Below are positions 1-10,267 of a DNA stretch of 64,000 nt, piece after piece. Under the pieces are notes generated by a model, which did not search any database, was not told the origin of the DNA, and saw only the letters and a list, made by a program, of their open reading frames with translations. The stretch is from NCBI GenBank assembly GCA_020064725.1, contig JAGTWJ010000019.1:4774001-4838000 (forward strand). Direction: 5' to 3'. Numbering within the stretch: the stretch's first letter is position 1; each line of letters opens with the position of its first letter. This DNA comes from Drechslerella dactyloides (lineage: Eukaryota; Ascomycota; Orbiliomycetes; Orbiliales; Orbiliaceae). Both the position numbers and the translations under genes were made by a program.

Positions 1-1275
1 TCGCCGAGGCGTTGAACTCCGCTATTCTCGGTATGCAACAATCCAGTACCCCAAATTTGACTTGATAGCTGCTGACGAGATATCCGTGATACAGTGTCGC
101 TTGGTAAGTCCTCGAAGGCACCGCTAGAACGGCTGGTCCAGCAGACGACAGTCCTATTACGTGAACTCGGAGAAGAAGGTGGATCGGCAGCATTCATAAA
201 CTTGCACAACTGGATCAATTCCGTGGACTATCTCCCCGCCTCGTAATATATCGATCACCACTCGAAATAACCGATGGGCGGTAAAGGCTCCATTGGAGAT
301 TGGCTTATACTACTGGATACCTCATCGCATATTTGATTCCTGCGATTCTCGTCTCGGTTTCCAGCGATGGTGGTTTTTTATTTCTTCCTTGCAGACTGGC
401 CGGTTTGCTGGTCTTCTTTTTTGTCTTTTTTGTGCTGGAGCTGCGAATTGTGTCTTCATACCACTGGTGTAATATGGTTTCCTTGGTTGTTTTCTTTGCG
501 CGATCGGGCATGCATGGCGGCATCGATCGCGACGGTATGGGTTTTTGAATGCGATTGTGCAGTTTTTTTTTTTTTACACATGCGTGCGTCTTCTCTCTCT
601 CCCCGCTCTTTGCTCTTTGGTATAGATTGCTGGCATCGTTAGAGCGCTGCAGTTTAGTCGTGTCTCTTGATCGATCGATGTTTTCTCGCGCATTAATTAC
701 GGTTTGCGCGTGTTCAAGCTGGGTCTGTGGGTAATATAATATAATATTATCATCGCCGATTGCAGCCTTAGAACTTCGAGACGTGCTATAGCTACACGTG
801 TATTCCTTTACGAATGTTTCGATGCCGCCGTACGAGGCGATACTTGGCATACGCGGAGTCGTCCATTACACATAACCACGAGGCCGAGGCACCGGTTCCA
901 AGCTCGTCTTCTTCAAAGTGTTCATTGTATCATCCTTGAGTGCCATCTCTAGCTAACATACAAAGACCTAATAGGTATCTATCGATCGTAGTGCCAAGGA
1001 CAAATCGACGCCGGTGTGTGACGTGGGCACCGGCGCCGAAGGGTGGGAGGAGTAATGTTAATGTAGTTGTATATGAACACCGAACGGAAGGGCGAAGAGG
1101 AAAAAAAAAAAAGAAAAAAAAGTCGAGGCGGCGGATCGATGGATGGAAATATTACAATGGAACGAAGAGGAGGAAGGATGGATGGATGGAAAACCGCAGT
1201 ATCGATCAATCGTCAAGTAAAGTAACACCGGCCGGACAAAGAACGTGACGGACGTAAGGAAACAAGGCAAGCAAA
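1..1275. other. Gene-free flank of eL31
   Basis: I see no supported gene here. Open frames on both strands are short, overlap each other and contain homopolymer runs (T-runs near 570 and 420, an A-run near 1100). GGAT/GATG microsatellite-like runs lie near 1135-1190. The part just below 1276 probably carries the 3' UTR of the minus-strand eL31 gene. Confidence 0.6.
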
Positions 1276-2099
1276 CTATGCATCGATCTGTATGCCAATA
1301 TCGTTAGCCACCGTACACCACCGATTGCGACTCGTGAAAAGAGGATATTAATGAGGAGGTACAGGAAGGGAGGGTATTGATGGGGAGGAGGGAGGAACAT
1401 ACGACTGTGGTGTGCAGGCCCTTCGGGTTCTTGACGTTCACAGCCTCGACAAAGCTGTACAGCTTCTCCTTCGCGTTCTCCTCGTCGTTACGTTTCCGCG
1501 AGATCCGGATGCGCAGACGGTAGGGGACGCCCTTGATGCCCTGCTTCCAGACTTCCTTGTTGAGCTGGGGGTCCAGACGGACGTCGATGGTGCCCTGTTT
1601 GGTTGTTAGAATTGTGTCTGTCTTGTCAGATTTGATGGTTCTGCGGCCGGCGTACCATTTGCTTGTGTGCGAATTCTTTGATTTCCTTGATGGCCTTTGG
1701 TGCCCGCTTCTTGAAGGAGACGCCGTGCACCTGTATTGAGAGTGTTAGCGTCGTCTTTGATGTACCAATCTGCGCCGTGATGGTCGTTCAGTCCTCCTTT
1801 CGCTTCCCATCTTTTTCAATATCTCATGCAATGCCGTCGTCCGTTCCGTATCCATTATCTCTTCTTCCCTGGATTGAACATCCAGTCCCCCCTCTTTTGC
1901 TCCAATGACGGCACCCATATCTGTTTTTCCAGCCTTCCTTCTTTCCAAGCTCCGACCATTCGACCATCACGACGCGCGAAATAACAGATGAATGATAATG
2001 CCGTACCCTCTTGTGCATGTGGATCGTGTATTCCCGTGTGACAACGTCAGCGATAGCCGACCTGCCTGGCTTCGTCTTCCCGGACTTTGGCGGTGCCAT
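1276..2099 (-). CDS. RPL31: 60S ribosomal protein eL31
   Basis: Structural protein of the cytosolic large ribosomal subunit, near the polypeptide exit tunnel. Four coding exons on the minus strand: 2099-2007, 1730-1656, 1594-1403 and 1287-1276, giving 123 residues (usual family length 113-125). The product opens MAPPKSGKTKPGRSAI, followed by VVTREYTIHMHKR, VHGVSFKKRAPKAIKEI, GTIDVRLDPQLNKEVW and VPYRLRIRISRKRN, which is the eL31 family sequence in order. The junctions after HMHKR, after HKQM and after HTTV all fall between codons. The last coding exon is only 12 nt (Ile-Asp-Ala-stop) and is reached through a GTATGT donor, a GCTAACG branch and a TACAG acceptor. Without it the frame would run on into unrelated sequence. 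The start is the first ATG and matches the family N-terminus. Intron-rich structure is usual for fungal ribosomal protein genes. Confidence 0.97.
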
Positions 2100-2526
2100 T
2101 TCTGCGGATGGATGTCGGTCTAGTCGATTGGAACGTCAGTCAAAGCTAGCCGAGGTGATTGTGAGCCGGTGAGTCGAGATGTATGGATGTACGTACAGGT
2201 GATGGGGGTAGTGTCGACGGTGGTTTGGTGGTTTGGTGTACTGAGCGGTTTCCTACGATATCGAGGGTAGCTACTGTGTGTTGAAGGGTTCGACGGGCGT
2301 TTGGCGGGTCTTGGCGTCGTGGGATTAGGGCTAGTGTCTGGATTTGGTAGTTTGGATTAGGGTTTTGGACAAACGCTGCCTCCCGCGGCTGCAACGTCAA
2401 CGCAACTCACAACATTCAACTAGCTACTAGCTTCAAGGTGCATCCCGTACGTTTTCAAGGATATGCTGTGACGAGGATTATAAATAAAAATGGGCCCTGA
2501 ATTGGGTATTCTATGGAAAGGGTATG
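2100..2526. other. Intergenic region between eL31 and the Artemis-like gene
   Basis: No gene supported. The stretch lies upstream of eL31 and downstream of the Artemis-like gene, both minus strand, so it should hold the eL31 promoter/5' UTR and the 3' UTR of the nuclease gene. A TATAAATAAA motif at 2480-2489 could serve either in termination or as chance AT-rich sequence. Confidence 0.5.
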
Positions 2527-5410
2527 CTACAGCTCTTTCTCCAGCTCGTACCGCCACCGTACTGCATTAAAGTACAAATCGCGGCTCTTGCCATCCCACT
2601 GGCCCTCCTCCACTGCCCGCATGACGCTCCTAACCTCCTCCCGATCCAACTCGTCGAGACTCTGATCCTCCAGCGAGTCCTGCGAGCAGTCCATCTCGTC
2701 CGACTCGTCGAGCGTGACGTGTCGACGGGACGACACCGTGCTCGCGGTCGTGCTCAATTGGCTGTAACGTAGCGGCTGGAATACCGGCTGCGGGATAGCT
2801 GCTACTGGCGGCTGCGGCGGCGCAGGTCGCTTTCGAGGCGTGGTGAAGGAGCGGTAGCTGCCGTTCTCAGATAGCACGAGTGCTATTCCTTCTTCGTCTC
2901 CGAAGCTAGCAGGTTGAAGGTTTGGAATGCCGTTCTGGCGAGGGGTTGAGTCCGACCCCATTATCGACCTTGACAACGCCCTGCCCTCTTCCAGCGCCTT
3001 TGCAACCTTGGCGCGAATATCGGGATCGTACGGGTCCAGTTGCGTCTCGCCCTGCGGGAACGTAGGTACCGGAGCGTCAGCTTCGACTTCAGCTGCATTC
3101 CCTCTCCAGACCGAGATATCGTCCGCCCGCGTGGTGCCGTCCTGCAACGAGTCTTGCGAGGAATACTGCTGCGAACGAGCCTGCTGCGACGAATCCTCCA
3201 TGCCGGCAGCCCGCTGCTCTGCAAGGTCGATTTCATCCTGTCGTTGCTTGTCGCCGGGCTTTACGAACGAGCGGTCAAGGTCGCGTTCGAGGTCGAAGGC
3301 GAAGGTGTCGCCGCGGCAGAAGCGGCCGAATAGCTTGCGGATGGAGTCTTTCTGGTACCAGGAACCTTCTGCTGCGACGCAGGGGTAGACGTCGCGCGGG
3401 GCGAGGGTCTTGACGACTTCTTGCAGCTCGCTGAAGGATGAATGGCGGGAGCACGCGTATCCCTGGTGTATACATAATTAACGGTTGCTGGAGGTAGCTT
3501 ATGATGGCAAGTTGATGGTGTGGAGACTTACAAACCACGATGGCAGGTTGTCGGGATCCTGCTTGGGCGATGGGTTTTCTGTTTTAACTTGCTCCTGCTG
3601 GCGGGCTTGGAGTAGTGCTTCGAGGTTCTGTTTGAGGAGTTGTAGGAACTTTTCAGGCGTGATGTCGGTGTCTGGAGCTGGTGCGTTCAGTGGGAGATTG
3701 AAACCGGGCTTGACGCCTGCCTTGTCGATTAGAGTGTTCAGCTCGCGGTCTTTCACGGCTGTTGCTAGTTCGAGCAGCTGGTCACCGGACACCTCGTCCA
3801 CGGCGTTCGCTGTAGTAATCCGTCCGTTAGAACCTCGATTCGCGATATGATAGGAATGGATCAAAGTGAATGGGTACCGTCAATGTTGCCTCCACTCTCC
3901 CCGGGCTCTCGCAGTAGGTACTCCACACCGCTGACATCCCGATACTTTGCAACAAGTGGAGATATCTCCACCAGCTTCCCCTCGCTGCGCGCTCGGTCTC
4001 GCACCTCACACTCGAGCCATCTTTCGCAGGAATGGAACCGCACGCTCCGGTCGTCCGTGAGAATGCTATCGCTCATCGAATCCCCGAGGAGGTAGGGACC
4101 GTGCTCCCATTCCTCCTTCTTGCCGATGGCGTTGTACAGTCGCAGGCGGTAGTCGTCGAGGTGGATTTGGGCGTTGAAGTGGGCGGCGAGCGCGACCCAG
4201 GCGTCTTCGTAGCCGGTTGTCCAGGTGTTTAGGTGGAAGATTGTGGATGGTGGGTATTTTGCAATTGTTGCAAGGAGGTCGGCGATTCCGTCGGCCTGGT
4301 CTCTGATTAGTATTCTTATATTTATGTATATTGAGAAATATGTTCGGCGGGTGGGTGGGGGATATATGGTGAATAGTATACCTTTGGGCTGAACCTTAGG
4401 TGCGAGGCTTCGAAACTCGCGTGTGTGGTATCGAGGTAGAGGCAGTCGAGGACCTTGATACCGCGACAGTACGGCAGTAGTATCGGGTTCCGCTTGAGCT
4501 TCTCCAGCCACCAGGGCTCAGCTGGCAGGAACGTTAGCTAGGCTTTCAATTTGGGTATAGACTGGGCGGACTTACCTCTTATATCACCTGTGTATAGAAT
4601 GGCTTTGCTGTTACCCTCCACCAGGAACATCGTCGATCCAGGACAATGGTTCGCCTATAAATTGTCAATTGGTACCAGAACTCTTGTATATGTTTGAAGA
4701 TAGGGAGACATACATCGAATAGGGTCACGCGTATCGTGTATCCCGGACATAGTTCGATCTCCGTTGGTGTCTCTAGCGGCAGCTCCCTCTGCAGCGATAT
4801 TAGTAAAGCTGCAGGTGTACGCTATGTTAGGAGGTGCGGTGGGTATTTTGCCTACGAGTATTCGCTCCCGCTTGGCATAGTCTAGGTATGTGTATTCGTG
4901 GCTCTCGACGAGCTTCTTCGCATAGTTGAGTCTATGCAGGCGCCGCTCGAGCTTGAGCAGGAGGTTTTTGGTAGCTGCAGAACAGTATATGAATGGCGCG
5001 CGGTAGCTCTTCCCCGCTAGTCCCAGAAGGTGGTCTCTACGTAGTCCATAATGATAGTGAGCATTCGCGGAAACTTGTAGAAGAGCCGAGATTTGGAACG
5101 TACGAGTGGATATGGGAGAGAAAATTGGCCAGCGACGGCTGCTGGCCGCTGACTTTCCGAAAGTAGTCAACTGCAGAACGGTCAGTCTGATTTGATCACT
5201 TATCTTTGTTGGAGGGCGTGATTACATTGGATCTGTGGGAACTCTGCAAGTCGAGTTAGCACGCGTCTGCTCGTCCGGCGTCACATGTACAGCAGCTGAC
5301 CTTTCACGATGCCATTGAAAGTGGACTGTCGAGTCGCGATTTGTATCTGTTAGTTTTCGAGGCATAAGGCTATCGCAAGGGGCCCGGCCTAGGGACAACG
5401 TAATTACCAT
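2527..5410 (-). CDS. Artemis-type SNM1 metallo-beta-lactamase/beta-CASP nuclease
   Basis: Predicted DNA-processing nuclease of the SNM1/Artemis family, which act in end-joining and crosslink repair. Eleven exons: 5410-5408, 5325-5301, 5243-5226, 5170-5104, 5036-4856, 4788-4714, 4654-4576, 4521-4382, 4295-3878, 3809-3532 and 3462-2527; 739 residues. The N-terminus STFNGIVKEFPQIQFDYFR is Artemis-like. Metal-binding motif HIHSDH is at residues 35-40, ANHCPGSTMF at 124-133, YTGDIR at 144-149 and DTTHASF follows. The beta-CASP part includes CSRHSSFSEL near 432-441. The last ~250 residues are Ser/Gln/Glu-rich and look disordered. The first coding exon is only the ATG, and exon 3 is 18 nt. Read unspliced, the HxHxDH motif seems broken (HYHY-GLRR-DH); the intron 5103-5037 restores it. 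Pso2 is the alternative relative, but no N-terminal zinc finger is present, so Artemis type is preferred. Confidence 0.93.
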
Positions 5411-5557
5411 CTCGAGGGCTGTGCGCTATATCTATAACGGGTCTAGAACCGATGGACTGTAGGAGAGTGCTGGCCGAGCTAGGCAGTAGTGTGTCAGAGC
5501 TTGGCGAGGCGCCACTGGATAAGCTATGTTTGGACGTACATTTTCGTGAGGTCTTGT

Positions 5558-6179
5558 TTAGATTTTTGTCGGATTTGCGATCAGCAAGTAGTTGATTACT
5601 TGCAGCGCAAGTATTCCGACAATGAAAGTTATACTTTCTGCCAGTGTGCTGGTATGTATGGCCAGTCTGATGCCAAGGATGGCTGATAGGAGGTTTCCGA
5701 GGTTTGACGCTAGGGCGATGATGCCCGGTTTTACACCAATTGCAACACGCAGCCTTGAGATGCCTCGGCAGGCCCTTATGGACACGGACTGGTGGATCTC
5801 CGTGGTGGTTGATGCAAATAGCAGATTTAATGATACAGTCGACGGGGTTCTCGTCTATAAGCCAAGAAGAGTAGATACTCAGTACTGCTACTTAAATTAA
5901 TAGTAATGAATTACCAAGGTACTTATTTATAATTGCTAGACTTTTAAGCAGTATTTAGATAATATATAGGTTTGAACATACTTCAGTGGTTATGAGTACT
6001 CCCTTCACAGTAAATAAAACTCGCGTCCACCAGTTCACCTGTTTTTCGATCTCGTCGATGTAGAATTGGTCGTATCGCTGTTCGTCTGTAACTATAATGT
6101 CGATAGCCGCTTTTCTGATTCTCCAGAGGCGTGGATACAAAACTTCGATATGAACCAGCTTTCCAGCTGGTGTATTCAT
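5558..6179 (-). CDS. Unknown membrane-protein family, copy A
   Basis: Unknown function. Two exons, 6179-5982 and 5854-5558, give 164 residues from the first ATG. The N-terminal half is polar with a recognisable block (AAIDIIVTDEQRYDQFYIDEI). The C-terminal half has two hydrophobic segments suited to membrane spans, at about residues 109-131 and 140-158, so a small membrane protein is likely. Copy B (9630-10267) is its paralogue in inverted orientation, and copy C (16780-17370) is a more distant one. The intron has a GTATGT donor and TTATAG acceptor and is 127 nt. It is about 93% identical to the copy B intron, whereas exon 2 is only about 72% identical over its first 75 nt. The stop lies 148 bp upstream of the Artemis-like start on the same strand. 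Conservation of frame, splice sites and a diverged but open reading frame argues for a real gene; expression is untested. Confidence 0.6.
5855..5981 (-). other. Conserved intron of copy A
   Basis: Intron between GTATGT and TTATAG. It aligns with the copy B intron (9861-9982) with 8 mismatches and one 5-nt gap over about 122 columns. The shared blocks include AAGTACCT, AATTCATTACTATTAATT, AGCAGTACTGA and TTCTTGGCTTATAG. A shorter form lies in copy C (17005-17087). Confidence 0.8.
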
Positions 6180-6587
6180 CTTGCTAACTTGCGTGACGGA
6201 GGCTTGCGTGACGAGGCAGAGCCCTAGAAGCCATGGGTCAGTTACATTTATATTACCATCAATATTTACACCGGTATATACATCATTAGCGATATCTACA
6301 GATCCAATCGCTGATCTAACATTTGCAGATTCCAGTCATATATACTATATTAAGAGTCTAAATATATATTATGGGTGACAAGCTAGTATCTACAGTATCA
6401 TACAGCCAGGTCATAAAACTATCATAAATATGAAAAAGCAAGAACACCACAGTACACCGAAGGAGCTAGGTAGTTCGACACTATATGTACTATTACAAAT
6501 AAGAGCTCGGACAAGCTTCACTTCGAAATGAGAGACATATGTTTGAGCACTTGCTCACTGAAATGCCGACTCTGGATCCGATTCCTA
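6180..6587. other. AT-rich spacer between copy A and the 6.6 kb gene
   Basis: No gene supported. AT-rich, with a short direct duplication (gcttgcgtgacg/cttgcgtgacgg) at 6185-6212. It should hold the copy A promoter and the 3' UTR of the upstream minus-strand gene. Confidence 0.5.
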
Positions 6588-7100
6588 CTAGAGGGCGTGG
6601 ATGCTCGGATGCGGGTAGATCTTTTCTGACAGCGCGCGCGAACCTAGGAAATAGCGGGCGTGAATGGTTCTTTCGGCGTACACTGCGTGGATTTGTGTCG
6701 CTTGGTGCACAATCGAGGTTGGCATTGCATCGATTCCAATGAGGTAGAGTGTCCCTTCCCACTCATCATCTTTCTGAACGATGACTAGACGACGGCACAG
6801 ATGTCAGTTCGTAAGTCATTAACAGCGGTACGATACGTTGGGATTAAGGTGTAATGGCATCGCCGAGAATGGCAGGGAGGATGAGCTTAGGTACTGACTC
6901 CCAGCAATATTATACCGCTTCAGCTCTCGAACAAGACTCTCAGGGTCTTCGAAATCAACGTAGAAAGGCTGTGGGCCAAAATCAATTCCAATAGTGTGGT
7001 CGACTAAGATCTTGTCTGGTGGATGAGGGTCGTTGGGACCTGGCGCGGTGTACCTTAGTGGATCTCTAAGGCCGAGGCTTGCTGAGATCGTTTGACCCAT
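6588..7100 (-). CDS. Hypothetical protein, two exons
   Basis: Unrecognised. Exons 7100-6837 and 6773-6588 give 149 residues if translation starts at MGQTISASLG. The frame is rich in charged and aromatic residues (DHTIGIDFGPQPFYVDFEDPE, then KDDEWEGTLYLIGIDAMP), which reads like genuine protein rather than random sequence. The intron 6836-6774 has donor GTATCG, branch ACTGACA and acceptor TTCAG and joins in phase 0. No signal peptide or membrane span is evident. The open frame continues upstream without ATG to about 7298, so an earlier exon is possible and the start is uncertain. A palindromic-element relative lies just upstream (7264-7313). Three minus-strand genes (this one, copy A, the nuclease) follow each other closely. 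Confidence 0.45.
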
Positions 7101-7263
7101 TTCGACTATGCCCGGTAAGAGCCCGACGGATCGATGGTTGATGATATCGAGAGTAGTACGGAGTCTTGGGTTTACGTAAATAAGTAGGTAGCATATGTGA
7201 TGAATGCCGCAGAAACTGTGTTGATTGTTTCTCTGGAACAGCTGGGTATTATAAGCAGTTAAA

Positions 7264-7313
7264 TGGCCTTGCAAGCCAAACCCACATAGTAGCTGCAAAC
7301 CCTCCCTTTTCCA
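7264..7313. mobile_element. Palindromic element relative (decayed copy)
   Basis: The arm GGCCTTGCAAGCCAAACCC (7265-7283) matches the left arm of the 8251-8302 element at 17 of 19 positions. The reverse complement of the element core (accctcccttttcca) follows at 7299-7312. The opposite arm is not clear, so this is a rearranged copy. Confidence 0.5.
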
Positions 7314-7324
7314 GCGCGAAGGTT

Positions 7325-7376
7325 TAGTTAAGTACTTAAGTACTTACTTAAGTACTTACTTACTTACTTACTTAGT
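7325..7376. repeat. TACT/TAAG microsatellite
   Basis: About 50 bp of alternating TAAGTACT and repeated TTAC units. It is low-complexity and self-complementary. Confidence 0.85.
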
Positions 7377-8250
7377 TTACGAAACCACAACCAAGCGCTT
7401 CTGATACACTCAAATTCAGACACGTGCCTACTAGACCAGCTATGCTGGGGAGCGTTAGTACGACGCCACTCTTAATATGGCAATAATCATAAGGATTCTA
7501 GAATTCTGGTGCGAGACTTTCCTGATTAATGCCCGGTACCTAGTCGACTGATCGAGCAAGGGGGTTCGACCTTTAGTATTATATTGATTTAAGTATTAAC
7601 GGTTGTTATGAGGCCACAAGGCTTGCAAATTGTCTCGTATATCGGACGCTCTCCTCTGCCGCCGGCGTGCCTGCAGCTGCCTCGCAGTTGGGTCATAAGA
7701 TAGCGGGCTAGCATCACGAGACAAGCTTGCCAGGTGCATTCGCAAAGCAAAGATTATCTGGGGAACCATAACTTGAAAACCTTATCTCGCAAAGCTAACC
7801 CGCTGCCCGTCGCCCTCAAATGGAAAACCCCACCATGATATAATTACGTATTACGACCTTTGAGTTTGTCAGTGCTCAGGGGTCAATACGCCACGTGTGC
7901 ACGTACAGGAGAGAATACTGGGTGTGTCCATTGCGTTAGTGCTATAGCAGCTCCAAGGCCAAGAACCGACGCGACGGGAGTTTCCAGCTTCTGCCCACTA
8001 AATCACAAATAATATCGAGCCAGTGGGGGGCAGTTATCGATATACCTATGTACGCAAGATGAGAGAAAAGCAGATAATGTGCAAGGCCAGCATGCTGGAT
8101 GGGTTAACAGGACTCTACGACAAGCTGTAAGGCATCTTGACTACTCGGTAAGCACTTACTTAGTTAACTGCGGATACATCTTATCTCTCGATCGATCTAC
8201 ATCTAGCTTGCCCTAAGCATATACTATGATTGCGATATCATGATCAATGC

Positions 8251-8302
8251 TGGTCTCGCAAGCCAAACCCATGGAAGAGGGAGGGTCTGGTTTACGAGAC
8301 CA
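8251..8302. mobile_element. 52-bp palindromic element with 8-bp target duplication
   Basis: Inverted arms GGTCTCGCAAGCCAAACCC (8252-8270) and GGGTCTGGTTTACGAGACC (8283-8301) pair with 3 mismatches in 19, around the 12-nt centre ATGGAAGAGGGA. The element is flanked by a perfect 8-bp direct repeat, ATCAATGC, at 8243-8250 and 8303-8310, the expected footprint of transposition. It has no coding capacity, so it would be non-autonomous. An 8-bp duplication is typical of, though not exclusive to, hAT-type transposases. Confidence 0.8.
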
Positions 8303-8395
8303 ATCAATGCCGAACATTAGGACTACCACCAGTCTAATATTCGCGGAAATATAATGGTACAGTCTGCCGGACCCGCGGATAAATACGGGGATCTT

Positions 8396-8489
8396 TGGTC
8401 TCGCAAAGTAAACAGCACAAAGCCAGTAATGCATTATCGTATTAGAACCACAGCTCGGCGACATTGTTATGGGCTTCCACCACGAGACC
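8396..8489. mobile_element. Probable second palindromic element copy
   Basis: The left end TGGTCTCGCAAAGTAAAC (8396 onward) resembles the 8251-8302 arm, and the right end CCACGAGACC ends at 8489. ATCTTT occurs at the left boundary (8391-8396) and again 4 nt past the right end, which may be an eroded target duplication. The arms pair poorly, so confidence is limited. Confidence 0.4.
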
Positions 8490-9183
8490 GTTATCTTTCT
8501 TTCTTCTCGTGAGCTCGTAAGGGTGTAACCATTTTATTATTATTCAATATCGCGGGAGAATACCGTATATCTAGCCGGGGCCGCCCTGCCGATTCCCGGT
8601 TGCACTACGCATAACGTTGTATCGGGTTTACGAGACCCAGTATTTGCAATCCTCGGTATTCGTTACTGATACCAATCCAGCAGAAAAGATGTAAGTCTGG
8701 AACGCTTCTTTGCCAGTATAATAGGGAGACATTAAGCTCCGACAAGCAAAGTGCGATGGCCATTTTGATATCTTCCTCGCACATAGTCCGTCAGTGAGTT
8801 TGTGAGTGTCCGAACGAAGAAGTATTGCTCCTGGAATGAAGTACGTGGCGAGAAGCGCGAGTGCGAGTTTCTATGGTACATTCGCTATCGATCCAGGTGT
8901 CTTTGAAATTGTGCGGATATAAACATATAATTGTCCTGGATTTTGATCATGGTACATCAGCGAGATCATTCAAGCACAGCCAAGGCAGTGCAGTGTATTT
9001 ATTAACAGATACTTGTGTATGCGGTGAACACCCTTTATTTATACGATAATTTCCTGCCTCGTTGCCTCGTAAACCAAACTGCGACGATGAAGTGAAGTTT
9101 TTCCCTCCACCAATTACCTAGGTAGCCAACTGGGCCACACTGGTGCTACAGCCGTGCAGAAACCCCTGCTTCTAGTGCAGGAG

Positions 9184-9190
9184 TATATAA
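9184..9190 (+). promoter_or_regulatory. Candidate TATA box upstream of copy B
   Basis: TATATAA lies in GAGTATATAAAGCTACC, the only strong TATA-type motif ahead of copy B. It is 440 bp from the ATG used here, which would mean a long 5' UTR or an unseen first exon. Confidence 0.3.
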
Positions 9191-9629
9191 AGCTACCTGC
9201 CCTCCCACCAGACAATTTCTCCATCTTCTTTACATCTTCTCGCCCCAGATCAATAGCGCTTTTTCGAGAGCTTTGTCCCAGTCGACTCACGCAAATAGTC
9301 ACGATTCTCCCCGCTCCTGACAAGCTGAAGCGGTTCATTGGTCTGTTATACGATGCCGTCTAAATCGACGGCATGCATGCAACCGCCCTTGCGTACCTGG
9401 TGGATGTCAAGAGAGGAATTTATAACTAAAAACGGGGCTACCTTGGGCCAATCTTTCAACTTGAACCCCTTTCAGGTTATACCATCTTTTGGGTGCGCAA
9501 TATACCTTGATTCCACAGAGAGAGAATCGATCCAGTTCAGGACCCCGAGAGCTAACTTGACTATCTAAAACTTCTACAAAACACAACGCCTCCGCGCACC
9601 AAAGCACCAGTCGAACGGCCGCTCATTTC

Positions 9630-10267
9630 ATGCTTCAGACTGGAAACAAAATTGGGATGCCTCAGCTGCTAGCCGGAAAGCTGGGTCACGTCGACTTTTC
9701 GTATGCACCCTTCTGGGGAATTGGAGACGCGGCCATAGACATCATAATCACGAATGAACGACACTACGATCAAACGTATATAGACGAAATTCAGAGCCGA
9801 CAGGCGACCTGGTTGACACGAGTCCTATTTACTACGAAGGCAATACTTATAATTACCGAAGTATGTTCAAACCTACGTATTATCTAAATACTGCTTAAAA
9901 GTCTAGCAGTTAGAAATAAGTACCTGAGTAATTCATTACTATTAATTAGCAGTACTGACTATCTATTCTTCTTGGCTTATAGACAAGAAACCCATTAACA
10001 GTATCACTGAATTTTTTATTCACATCAACTATTACGGAGATTTACCAATCCATATCCATCATAAGGGCCTGCCAGGGCACCCCAAAGGTGCGTGCTGCCG
10101 TTGGTCTGAAGCCAGGCATCATGATAATCACATTAGCATCGATTATCACAAACATCCTATCGGCTATTCTCGGCGTCAGGCTGGTGGTGCACAGCAGTAC
10201 GCTGTCAGAAACCATAGCTATCATTATTGGAATACTTATACTACAGGTAATAAATTACCTGTTATAA
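9630..10267 (+). CDS. Unknown membrane-protein family, copy B
   Basis: Unknown function; paralogue of copy A, inverted relative to it. Exons 9630-9860 and 9983-10267 give 171 residues. Conserved blocks include AAIDIIITNERHYDQTYIDEI in exon 1, and GLKPGIM, NILSAILGVRL and IGILILQVINYLL in exon 2. The two hydrophobic C-terminal segments and the phase-0 junction match copy A. Exon 2 is 2-3 codons longer at two places, all in frame, so the reading frame has been maintained despite roughly 28-33% nucleotide divergence. Similarity to copy A continues into the 3' flank (ATCTAAACAAGACCTC). The 122-nt intron is nearly identical to that of copy A. The start is the first in-frame ATG after a stop; a nearby second ATG (IGMPQLLAGKLG) aligns better with copy A. 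Confidence 0.62.

Larger units (their letters stand above)
7377..9629. other. Gene-poor accessory spacer with short palindromic elements
   Basis: No convincing gene. The stretch holds the complete palindromic element 8251-8302, a probable second copy at 8396-8489, and isolated element ends near 7786, 8628-8641 (GGGTTTACGAGACCC) and 9067-9082 (CCTCGTAAACCAAACT). The last 450 bases should hold the copy B promoter and 5' UTR. Confidence 0.6.

Noticed and set aside
5031..5072. Apparent disruption of the metallo-beta-lactamase motif (HYHY-GLRR-DH) suggesting a dead nuclease
   Set aside because: The segment before AGACCAC is an intron (CTCAC branch, ACGTAG acceptor); spliced reading gives an intact HIHSDH motif.
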